Of a stretch of 20,012 nt of DNA, positions 1 through 5,896 are shown piece by piece. Below the pieces are notes generated by a model, which saw nothing but the letters and a program-made list of their open reading frames with translations, made no database searches and had not been told where the DNA came from. Source of the stretch: Pusillimonas sp035515275 (GTDB lineage Bacteria > Pseudomonadota > Gammaproteobacteria > Burkholderiales > Burkholderiaceae_B); assembly GCF_035515275.1 (NCBI RefSeq), contig NZ_DATJBQ010000035.1, positions 1 through 20,012 of the forward strand, written 5' to 3'. Within the stretch, counting starts at the first letter, position 1; each line of letters opens with the position of its first letter. A program made the translations under genes and the position numbers.

Positions 1-23
1 GGGCCGAGCAGGATCAATCGCAT
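1..23 (-). CDS. adk: Adenylate kinase, N-terminal fragment (cut by window edge)
   Basis: Only the first seven codons and part of the eighth are present, reading MRLILLGP from an ATG at 23-21. This is the usual beginning of adenylate kinase, just before the P-loop that binds ATP (normally GxPGxGKGT), which lies outside the window. A GGAGA ribosome binding site sits at 29-33, five bases ahead of the ATG. Adenylate kinase interconverts ATP + AMP and 2 ADP in the cytoplasm. It lies 88 bases downstream of kdsB on the same strand, an order common in beta-proteobacteria, and this supports the call. The fragment is short, so identity rests on the N-terminal motif plus context. Confidence 0.75.
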
Positions 24-111
24 GACTATCTCCAAAGAATGCTTCTACAGTTTTTTCGCTTATGCGGCAATGCAGCAAATTTTACATCGTACGCCCAGCT
101 TCGAGGACGAT

Positions 112-876
112 TTATAACCGATTTATGAATATGCCGCGCACGCGCTCAAGATCAGTTTCGGTGTCGACGCCTGGTGCAGGGTGGCCGTCGATGCGCAGCA
201 CGGTAATGCTAAAGCCGTTCTCCATGGCCCTAAGTTGCTCCAGTGACTCGAATTTTTCAAGCGGGCCCACCTGCAAGTGGGGAAACTGCTTTAGAAACCC
301 CGCCCGATATGCGTACAAACCGATATGTTGCAGCGCAGGAAGACCTGGGGCCAAATGCGGATTGCCGTCTGCGAGGGCGTCTCGTGCCCAGGGGATGGGT
401 GCGCGGGAAAAGTACAAGGCGCGATCGTGTTTGTCGCAGACCACCTTGACCACATTGGGGTTGAACAGCGATTGGTCGGTGGTGATGGGTGCTGCGCAGG
501 TGGCAATGGCCGCATCGGGGCTGCGCGCCAGCAGGTCGGCTACCGCGTCGATAAGGGCGGGCTCGATCAGCGGCTCGTCGCCCTGCACATTGACCACCAC
601 CGCGTCGTCGTTCAATTCAAGGTGTTCGACCACTTCGGCCAGCCTGTCGGTGCCGGTGGCATGGTCAGAACGGGTCAGTAGCACCTGAAAGCCATGCTGC
701 TGTGCAGCATCGCGAATACGCGAGTCATCGGTGGCCACCACTACTTTAGCGGCGTGCGACAACGCGGCTTGCTCGGCCGTGCGGACAACCATGGGCTTGC
801 CGGCAATATCCAGAAGTGGCTTATCGGGCAGGCGGGTCGAGGCCGCGCGCGCCGGTATGACGGCGATAAAGCTCAC
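112..876 (-). CDS. kdsB: 3-deoxy-manno-octulosonate cytidylyltransferase (CMP-KDO synthetase)
   Basis: KdsB activates KDO with CTP to give CMP-KDO, the sugar donor for the inner core of lipopolysaccharide; it acts in the cytoplasm. The 254 residues match the family length (about 250). Visible signatures are the nucleotide-binding start IPARAASTRLPDKPL (7-21), ATDD at 48-51, HATGTDR at 72-78 and QGDEPLI at 98-104, where D100 is the expected metal ligand. The start codon is GTG at 876-874 and shares bases with the TGA stop of the Trm112-type gene (GTGA), so the two are probably translationally coupled. It lies in the same operon as lpxK, another lipid A/LPS enzyme, which fits its role. No truncation or odd composition is seen. 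Confidence 0.97.
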   Translation of the reverse strand: MSFIAVIPARAASTRLPDKPLLDIAGKPMVVRTAEQAALSHAAKVVVATDDSRIRDAAQQHGFQVLLTRSDHATGTDRLAEVVEHLELNDDAVVVNVQGDEPLIEPALIDAVADLLARSPDAAIATCAAPITTDQSLFNPNVVKVVCDKHDRALYFSRAPIPWARDALADGNPHLAPGLPALQHIGLYAYRAGFLKQFPHLQVGPLEKFESLEQLRAMENGFSITVLRIDGHPAPGVDTETDLERVRGIFINRL

Positions 877-1109
877 GCTTGTGGGTCCGGCTGGGTGGTT
901 TCGGCCGCAGGGGAATGGGTCGCTGTGCTTGACGGTGTATCGCCGCCGACCAACGACCGGGCTTCGCTTTCGAGCATGACAGGGATGCCGTCGCGTATCG
1001 GAAAGGCCAGTTTGTCGGCCTTGCAGGTCAGTTCCTGTGCCTGGCGATCATAGTGCAAAGGCCCTTTGCATAACGGGCAGACCAGAATGTCGAGCAGATG
1101 GGATTCCAC
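873..1109 (-). CDS. Trm112 family small protein (YcaR-like)
   Basis: This 78-residue protein matches the short YcaR/Trm112 family found between lpxK and kdsB in many proteobacteria. It begins MESHLLDILVCPLCKGPL, with the CPLC knuckle at 11-14, a third cysteine in the ELTCKADKLAFPI stretch (about 26-38), and the family motif RDGIPVMLESEAR (39-51). The last 20 or so residues are a Ser/Thr/Pro/Ala-rich tail that E. coli YcaR (about 60 residues) lacks. The molecular role in bacteria is not settled; Trm112 in eukaryotes is a methyltransferase-activating partner, but that cannot be assumed here. The start is GTG at 1109-1107, behind a GGAG at 1118-1121 and a run of eight C on the coding strand. The stop overlaps the start of kdsB. 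Confidence 0.9.
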   Translation of the reverse strand: MESHLLDILVCPLCKGPLHYDRQAQELTCKADKLAFPIRDGIPVMLESEARSLVGGDTPSSTATHSPAAETTQPDPQA

Positions 1110-1121
1110 GGGGGGGGCTCC
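1110..1121 (-). promoter_or_regulatory. Shine-Dalgarno separated from GTG start by a C8 homopolymer
   Basis: On the coding (minus) strand a GGAG (1121-1118) is followed by exactly eight C (1117-1110) and then the GTG start of the Trm112-type gene. The spacer therefore consists entirely of one base. A tract of this length can slip during replication, and a change of one or two bases would alter the Shine-Dalgarno-to-start distance. The tract is seen directly; any functional consequence is inference. Confidence 0.6.
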
Positions 1122-1139
1122 AGGGTGTTCGTTCGAATA

Positions 1140-2228
1140 CTAGAGTTTAATGCTTTCGGGGTTTTTTTCCTGTGCAACACCGGCAATCAGGGCTGAAAGG
1201 CGGTCGAGCCACAAGGGGTCTGAAAAGCGGGCCTCCACATGTATGGCCCAAACGCGCGGGTCGGAAAACCGGCGGCATTTGACCGCATCTTTAGCGGTGA
1301 CGAGAATCAGTTTTTCGGTCAACGTGGCAAAAGGTGACTGCGCATAGGCATGGTGGTCGGGCAGGGCCACGGTGGTAGACAAACGAAGGCCGGCGGCGCT
1401 CAGCATACTGAAAAAACGGCTGGGCTGGCCAATGGCGGCCACGGCGGCCACTGGCTCGGCGGCGTGCTGCCCCAGCCAGTCAGGCCAAGGTACGCGTGTG
1501 CCAGTGGTCAGGTTTTCGACGGTGGTGGCTTGCAAGCCCATGCCAATCTGCTCGGGCAGGCGTGTGTGCAGCCCAGTCGCACGGCAGGCGCTCTGTTCTG
1601 AGCTGAGCGCGTCCTGGGTGTTATTGATAATGAAATCAACTTCCGCCAGTTTTTCGGGGGGCTCGCGTAGTGGTCCTGCGGGCAGCAGGCGGCCGTTACC
1701 AACGCCCCGACCGTCTTGCACCACGATTTCTATATCTCGGGACAGGGCCAGGTGTTGCAGGCCGTCGTCGGACACCACCACATCGACCGCCGGAAAGTCT
1801 GAGGCCAGGGCGTTTCGTGCCTGGCTACGCTTGGGGTGGACACAAATCGGCACGCCGGTAACCTGCGCTATCAGTGCCGGTTCGTCGCCAAACTGTGCGG
1901 GGTCGAGCAGGCCCTGGCCGGAACGGGGCCGGGCACCTACGTTCGCGCCATAACCTCGGCTGATCACACCCGGTGTCCATCCGCAGCGCTGCAAATGCTG
2001 AACCACGGCAATGACCACCGGCGTCTTGCCTGTGCCGCCGACCAGCAGGTTGCCCACCACAATGGTGGGCAAGGCGCCGGGCTCCGGCACGTTTTGCCCG
2101 GCGCGCCGTTTTCGTGCTTTAACCACGCGGGCGGTGATCCATGCCAGAGGCAGCAGGGCGGTGCTGAGTGGGCCTTTTTCCTGCCATAGCGCATGGACGC
2201 GTGCCAGAAAGAAGTTGGGTAGTTTCAA
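1140..2228 (-). CDS. lpxK: Tetraacyldisaccharide 4'-kinase (lipid A biosynthesis)
   Basis: LpxK transfers phosphate from ATP to the 4' position of the tetraacyldisaccharide 1-phosphate precursor, giving lipid IVA at the cytoplasmic face of the inner membrane. The 362 residues carry the P-loop GGTGKTP at 64-70, SRGYG at 90-94, GDEP at 114-117 and DDGLQH at 154-159, all family hallmarks. The N-terminus (about 1-35) holds the amphipathic/hydrophobic segment that anchors the enzyme to the membrane. The protein is somewhat longer than E. coli LpxK (328). The chosen start is TTG at 2228-2226, overlapping the exbD stop as TTGA, which implies translational coupling; the predicted N-terminus MKLPNFFLARVHALW fits the family. 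The Trm112-type gene follows after 30 bases. Confidence 0.96.
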   Translation of the reverse strand: MKLPNFFLARVHALWQEKGPLSTALLPLAWITARVVKARKRRAGQNVPEPGALPTIVVGNLLVGGTGKTPVVIAVVQHLQRCGWTPGVISRGYGANVGARPRSGQGLLDPAQFGDEPALIAQVTGVPICVHPKRSQARNALASDFPAVDVVVSDDGLQHLALSRDIEIVVQDGRGVGNGRLLPAGPLREPPEKLAEVDFIINNTQDALSSEQSACRATGLHTRLPEQIGMGLQATTVENLTTGTRVPWPDWLGQHAAEPVAAVAAIGQPSRFFSMLSAAGLRLSTTVALPDHHAYAQSPFATLTEKLILVTAKDAVKCRRFSDPRVWAIHVEARFSDPLWLDRLSALIAGVAQEKNPESIKL

Positions 2229-2632
2229 GGCGGGCTCTGAACTGCAAAGTGGATGCGCCCCATGCCTGCTTCGCGCGCGGCCTCGAGTACACGCATGACC
2301 GACTCGTGGGGACTAAGCGCATCGGCGTGAATGACCAGTACCTGCTCGGGCGACTGCCTGGTTTGTATCAGGGCGTCGGCAATTTGTGCTGCCTGACCTT
2401 CGCCGACCAAGCGGCCCTCTAATGCGTACAGGCCGTCTCGGCTGATGGCGATATTGAGCGCCTGTGGCTCAGCAGCGTCGGCCTGCGCTTGAGGCAAGGT
2501 CACCTCAAATTGCTGCATGCGGGTGAAGGAAGTGCTTGCCGCCAGAAAAATCAATATGACCAGCAGCACATCAATAAGCGGTATCAGGTTGATGTCAGGC
2601 TCGTCGTGCCAGGAATTGCGGCGAAAGTTCAT
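2225..2632 (-). CDS. exbD: ExbD/TolR family biopolymer transport protein
   Basis: ExbD works with ExbB as an inner-membrane stator that couples proton flow to a periplasm-spanning partner such as TonB. The 135 residues have the standard build: a short cytoplasmic start, one membrane span at about 14-34 (INLIPLIDVLLVILIFL) with the conserved proton-carrying aspartate D21, and a periplasmic domain to the end. The ATG at 2632-2630 follows GAGG five bases upstream, and only 11 bases separate it from exbB. Its stop overlaps the lpxK start. No tonB gene or TonB-dependent receptor is in the window, so whether the pair energises TonB import or, as this operon position suggests, some envelope or LPS-linked process cannot be told from sequence. 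Confidence 0.93.
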   Translation of the reverse strand: MNFRRNSWHDEPDINLIPLIDVLLVILIFLAASTSFTRMQQFEVTLPQAQADAAEPQALNIAISRDGLYALEGRLVGEGQAAQIADALIQTRQSPEQVLVIHADALSPHESVMRVLEAAREAGMGRIHFAVQSPP

Positions 2633-2643
2633 GGCAACCTCGT

Positions 2644-3264
2644 TCAGGCGGATTGGGTGCGGTTGGATTCGTCGGCAAGTATGCGGTTAAGAATGCCGGC
2701 CTGCCGTTCCATCTGGTGCAGGTAATGGTCGACCCGCGAGCGAAAATAGCGATGCAAGATAAGGGCTGGAATGGCGATAAGAATGCCGAAACCGGTGTTG
2801 TAAAGCGCGATGGAGATGCCTCGGGCGAGCTGGGCGGGATCGCCGCCCGCCGGCGTATACGAGGCAAATATTTCAATCATGCCCACCACGGTTCCAAACA
2901 GGCCCATCAGTGGCGCAACCACGGCAATGGTCGAGAGCGCAGGAATATAGCGGTTAAGCTCGTGGGCAACGTCTCGCCCGGCTTCCTCAATGGCTGCGCT
3001 GCGATAGTCGCCTGCCTCGCCCCTGACCGCCACGACCTCGGCCAGAATGCGACCCAGCGGCGAACTGTCGGCCAGGCGCTGCAGGGTTTCGCGGCCTCCG
3101 CCGCCGCGTCGCGCCACCTCAATCACGCGGTCGAGCAAGCCCGACGGAAGAACGCGCCGCTTGCGCAACGAAAGAAACCGCTCGATGATCAGCGCCAGCC
3201 CCAGCACCGAGGTGATGATCAACAGCCAGATCGGCCAACCAGCCTCATCTATCATTTGCAGCAA
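2644..3264 (-). CDS. exbB: ExbB/TolQ/MotA family proton channel protein
   Basis: This 206-residue inner-membrane protein is the proton-channel partner of the adjacent ExbD. Three membrane spans are visible: about 12-28, 109-132 and 150-172. The family signature lies in spans two and three, APLMGLFGTVVGMI (117-130) and ISIALYNTGFGILIAIPAL (150-168), with T157 at the place of the conserved polar residue in the proton path. The start is TTG at 3264-3262, chosen over the in-frame ATG at 3255-3253 because AGGAG (3271-3275) is six bases from the TTG but 15 from the ATG, and because the N-terminus MLQMIDEAGWPIW fits the family. It is the first gene of the minus-strand operon. TolQ is the alternative name, but no tol/pal genes are nearby. 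Confidence 0.93.
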   Translation of the reverse strand: MLQMIDEAGWPIWLLIITSVLGLALIIERFLSLRKRRVLPSGLLDRVIEVARRGGGGRETLQRLADSSPLGRILAEVVAVRGEAGDYRSAAIEEAGRDVAHELNRYIPALSTIAVVAPLMGLFGTVVGMIEIFASYTPAGGDPAQLARGISIALYNTGFGILIAIPALILHRYFRSRVDHYLHQMERQAGILNRILADESNRTQSA

Positions 3265-3322
3265 CGTGGTCTCCTGGCGGGTGGTAATGTGAATGCATGC
3301 TGGGCATTTTAAGGTGGTCCAG

Positions 3323-3371
3323 AAAAAAAGGGCGAGCGAATTGCTCGGACTTGGCCCGGACGGCCCAAGTC
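3323..3371 (-). terminator. Candidate intrinsic terminator/attenuator in the exbB leader
   Basis: Read on the minus strand, a hairpin with arms GACTTGG/CCAAGTC (3371-3365 and 3354-3348), extended by two more pairs past one mismatch, is followed directly by a second hairpin CGAGC-AATTC-GCTCG (3347-3333), then CCC and seven T (3329-3323). The second hairpin plus U-tract has the shape of a weak intrinsic terminator (five-base stem, three-base gap). It lies about 60 bases before the exbB start. It could be an attenuator, or the end of a short transcript from the A/T-rich block. No experiment or comparison backs it. Confidence 0.35.
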
Positions 3372-3468
3372 TGGAAATGCGGTGCTGTTACATGAAGCAA
3401 AGCGCCAAACCGTAGTTCGAGCTTGAAGTCTGGAGGCAAGATCGGCATGAATCAAGGCTTTCAGAAGG

Positions 3469-3503
3469 GTATCCACAGAAACTGTGGATAATTCTGTGTA
3501 TAA
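3469..3503. promoter_or_regulatory. Cluster of three DnaA-box-like sites
   Basis: Three 9-mers match the DnaA box TTATNCACA. GTATCCACA (3469-3477, plus orientation) has one mismatch; TGTGGATAA (3483-3491) is the exact reverse complement of TTATCCACA; TGTGTATAA (3495-3503) is the exact reverse complement of TTATACACA. The first two form a palindrome with nine-base arms, TATCCACAG-AAA-CTGTGGATA (3470-3490). An A/T-rich block begins about 50 bases to the right. The arrangement suggests binding of the initiator DnaA. No dnaA, dnaN or gyrB is in the window, so this is unlikely to be the main origin; a regulatory cluster is more plausible. Confidence 0.55.
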
Positions 3504-3801
3504 CGAGTGGCATGCTCATGATCCGCCGGGCCTGGAGGTTCGGTGGTCAATTTCCATCCTTTTTCTCAAATCTAAAAATATCTATAAAATTCAATAACTT
3601 ATGTTAATCACTTAAAGGTTAAGTTGATCAGTTCGCGTAATTTGGTTGATATTTCGATGATTTGACAAAAGGTCTTGGCTTGTGGAAAGCATTTGGCACA
3701 AGACGCCGTATTGGCCGCCTTATCAAGCCAAAATCAAGCCGTGGAAGCGCTTATTTCCGCCAAAGCCAGGCCCTCGGTCAGGTTTTGGTGGGCACGCGGT
3801 T

Positions 3802-3810
3802 TGCTATAGT
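3802..3810 (+). promoter_or_regulatory. Likely xseA promoter (extended -10)
   Basis: The stretch TG-C-TATAGT (3802-3810) matches an extended -10 element, TGnTATAAT, with one mismatch in the hexamer. Transcription would start near 3817, leaving about 55 bases of leader before the xseA ATG at 3871. The -35 region is poor, as is common for extended -10 promoters. It lies at the junction of the A/T-rich block and the gene. Confidence 0.4.
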
Positions 3811-3870
3811 GTTTTCTTTTTTATCCGTCCGTTTTTTTCATTTTATTTGCCCACCCACCGTCGAGTCTTT

Positions 3871-5214
3871 ATGTTTTCAATGTTGCCGCCTCAAAACGAC
3901 CCTGTCTTGACGGTCGCACAACTGAACCGACAAGTGGGTAAATTGCTTGAAAGCCACATCAATCAGGTGTGGGTCCGCGGTGAAATCTCCAATTTCACCC
4001 AGGCCGCTTCCGGCCATTGGTATTTCACGCTCAAGGACGAGTCCGCCGCCGTTCGCGCCGTGATGTTCCGCGGTCGGGCCCAGGCAGTGGGGTTCGTGCC
4101 CAGGCCGGGCGAACGTTTTGAGCTTCGTGCCACGGTTACCCTGTATCAGCCTCGGGGCGATTATCAATTGCAGGTCGATGCCATGCGCCGGGCCGGGCAG
4201 GGCGATTTGCACGAAGCGTTTCTCGCGCTCAAGGCGCGACTCGAGAAAGAGGGCTTATTCGCTGCCGAGCGCAAGCGACCCATTGCGCACATGCCAAAGG
4301 CGGTTGGGGTGGTGACCTCGCTGGCGGCGGCGGCGCTACGTGATGTGCTCACCACCATGGCGCGCCGGGCACCTCATGTAAAGGTGGTGATCTACCCGGC
4401 ACCCGTTCAGGGCGCCGACGCGGCGGTCAAGCTGTGCCAGGCCCTGGCCATGGCCACGATGCGCAAGGAAGTCGATACCGTGCTGCTGGTGCGCGGAGGC
4501 GGAAGCCTGGAAGACCTCTGGAGCTTCAACGACGAGGCCCTGGCTCGGGTTATTGCCGCCAGCCCTGTGCCGGTCATCAGCGGGGTAGGCCACGAGTCTG
4601 ATTTCACCATTGCTGATTTTGTGGCCGACCTGCGGGCACCGACGCCCACGGCGGCCGCTGAATTGAGCTGCCTCGCGCAGCAGGCCTGTCTTGAGCGGGT
4701 CGATGCCGCCCTGCGCGCCCTGGCTTTACAGCAGCGGCGCTGGTTTGAAAGGGCCGCCCTCAGGCTGGATCGGGCCGTGGGTATGCTCGTGTCGCCCCAA
4801 GAGCGTCTGGATCGTCAACAAGAACGTTTGCACACGCTGAAACAACGCCTGGCCCGGGCGGCGACCGGGCGGCACAGTGTGCACGCGGCGCGGCTTGCAC
4901 TGGTTCAGGCCAAGCTGGCCCATCGCCGGCCCGACGTGGCTCCGATGCGGCGCGAGCTCCAGACGCAGCTGAATCGCCTGGTTGCCTGCGGTCCAAAGGG
5001 CCTGGCCACGCGTCGCTCGCAATTGGCTTCGTTGCAGCAAACACTCGAAGCGCTTAATCCAAAAAAAATACTCAGTCGCGGCTATGCTCTGGTACGCGAC
5101 GAGAGCGGGATGCTGGTTAAAAATGGGTTAGACTTGAACAAGGGCGACCGTCTAGTGCTTGAATTGGCACAGGGTGGGGCGCAAGTACAAGTAATCAGAC
5201 CCCTAGAAGAATAA
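3871..5214 (+). CDS. xseA: Exodeoxyribonuclease VII large subunit
   Basis: XseA is the catalytic subunit of exonuclease VII, which degrades single-stranded DNA from both ends together with many copies of XseB. The 447 residues match the family (E. coli 456). An OB-fold DNA-binding domain spans about 12-107 (LNRQVGKLLESHINQVWVRG onward), followed by the catalytic domain with GVVTSLAAAALRDV (146-159), RGGGSLEDLW (208-217) and GVGHESDFTIADF (238-250), then a helical, Arg/Leu-rich coiled-coil region (about 270-390) and a short C-terminal segment. The start at 3871 was chosen because family similarity begins right after it, with GAG at 3863-3865 as a weak ribosome site; ATG 3880 is the alternative. 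The xseB gene is not in this window. Confidence 0.96.
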   Translation: MFSMLPPQNDPVLTVAQLNRQVGKLLESHINQVWVRGEISNFTQAASGHWYFTLKDESAAVRAVMFRGRAQAVGFVPRPGERFELRATVTLYQPRGDYQLQVDAMRRAGQGDLHEAFLALKARLEKEGLFAAERKRPIAHMPKAVGVVTSLAAAALRDVLTTMARRAPHVKVVIYPAPVQGADAAVKLCQALAMATMRKEVDTVLLVRGGGSLEDLWSFNDEALARVIAASPVPVISGVGHESDFTIADFVADLRAPTPTAAAELSCLAQQACLERVDAALRALALQQRRWFERAALRLDRAVGMLVSPQERLDRQQERLHTLKQRLARAATGRHSVHAARLALVQAKLAHRRPDVAPMRRELQTQLNRLVACGPKGLATRRSQLASLQQTLEALNPKKILSRGYALVRDESGMLVKNGLDLNKGDRLVLELAQGGAQVQVIRPLEE

Positions 5215-5227
5215 TTCTGGTTCCATA

Positions 5228-5244
5228 CCCCATACAATATGGGG
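5228..5244. repeat. Palindrome between xseA and sodB (operator or terminator)
   Basis: The inverted repeat CCCCATA-CAA-TATGGGG (arms 5228-5234 and 5238-5244) is perfect and gains one more pair at 5227/5245. It lies 13 bases after the xseA stop and 50 bases before the sodB start. A T-rich run (TTTTTT, about 5254-5259) follows after roughly nine bases, too far for a classic terminator. The centre contains TACAAT (5233-5238), a fair -10 hexamer, so a regulator bound here could cover a sodB promoter; no good -35 is visible. Both readings are open. Confidence 0.5.
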
Positions 5245-5293
5245 TGTATGTCGTTTTTTCTTTGTCAACAAGACTTTTTGAAGGATACCGAAC

Positions 5294-5872
5294 ATGGCTT
5301 TTGAGCTTCCTCCCCTTCCTTACGCGATGGACGCGCTGGCTCCTACCATTTCCAAGGAGACCCTCGAGTTCCACTACGGCAAGCATCACCAGGCATACGT
5401 TACCAATCTCAACAATCTCATTGCCGGTACCGAGTTCGAGTCCTCCTCGCTCGAAGACATCGTCAAAAAATCGTCCGGTGGGGTGTTCAATAACGCAGCC
5501 CAGGTCTGGAACCACACTTTCTACTGGAACAGCATGTCGCCCAATGGCGGCGGCGAACCCAGCGGCAAGCTGGCCGAAGCCATCAATGCCAAGTGGGGCA
5601 GCGTTGCCGCCTTCAAAGAAGCGTTCAATAAATCGGCAGCCGGCAACTTCGGTTCGGGCTGGACCTGGCTGGTCAAAAAGGCCGACGGTTCGCTCGACAT
5701 CGTCAATACCAGCAACGCAGCAACCCCTCTTACCACTTCCGATGTAGCGCTGCTTACCTGTGACGTCTGGGAGCACGCCTATTACATCGACTATCGCAAT
5801 GCGCGTCCCAAGTACCTCGAAAGTTTCTGGAACCTGGCCAACTGGGATTTCGCAGCATCCAATCTCGGGTAA
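5294..5872 (+). CDS. sodB: Superoxide dismutase, iron type
   Basis: This cytoplasmic enzyme converts superoxide to oxygen and hydrogen peroxide. The 192 residues match the length of bacterial Fe-SOD. The four metal ligands of the Fe/Mn family are in place: H27 (in EFHYGKHHQ), H74 (in VWNHTFYW), D157 and H161 (in DVWEHAYYIDY). The family motif AAQVWNHTFYWNSM (68-81), and the Q at position 70 contributed from the N-terminal half, favour iron over manganese; the metal call is inference. AAGGA at 5281-5285 lies eight bases before the ATG. The preceding palindrome could be its control site. The thiolase gene follows after 24 bases on the same strand, so the two may be co-transcribed. Confidence 0.96.
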   Translation: MAFELPPLPYAMDALAPTISKETLEFHYGKHHQAYVTNLNNLIAGTEFESSSLEDIVKKSSGGVFNNAAQVWNHTFYWNSMSPNGGGEPSGKLAEAINAKWGSVAAFKEAFNKSAAGNFGSGWTWLVKKADGSLDIVNTSNAATPLTTSDVALLTCDVWEHAYYIDYRNARPKYLESFWNLANWDFAASNLG

Positions 5873-5896
5873 ATCAGTCATTCGGGTAATTGCATC

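Larger units (their letters stand above)
3265..3870. other. Divergent intergenic region between exbB and xseA (606 bases)
   Basis: No convincing gene lies here. From left to right it holds the exbB ribosome binding site (3271-3275), two adjoining hairpins with a U-tract on the minus strand (3323-3371), a cluster of three DnaA-box-like 9-mers (3469-3503), an A/T-rich block (3561-3660 has only 25 G/C in 100 bases, in an otherwise GC-rich window), and a likely xseA promoter (about 3802-3810). A small inverted repeat, ACTTAA-AGG-TTAAGT, lies at 3610-3624. The xseA reading frame is open back to 3682, but that upstream part lacks family similarity. Confidence 0.7.

Noticed and set aside
42..70. adk promoter on the minus strand (TTGCCG, 17 bases, TAGAAG)
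   Set aside because: Each hexamer matches consensus at four of six positions, but the transcript would begin almost at the ribosome binding site; more likely chance.
3447..3491. A 14-codon plus-strand frame (MNQGFQKGIHRNCG) with GGAGG ten bases upstream, ending in the DnaA-box cluster
   Set aside because: Spacing is long, no amino-acid pattern points to a leader peptide, it is not followed by a gene on that strand for almost 400 bases, and its last codons are explained by the DnaA-box palindrome.
3469..3660. Main chromosomal replication origin
   Set aside because: DnaA boxes and an A/T-rich block are present, but there is no dnaA, dnaN, gyrB, rpmH or parAB nearby and only three boxes; kept only as a regulatory-type cluster.
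3682..3870. In-frame 63-codon extension of xseA upstream of 3871
   Set aside because: No family similarity, it runs through the likely promoter, and the product would be far longer than known XseA proteins.
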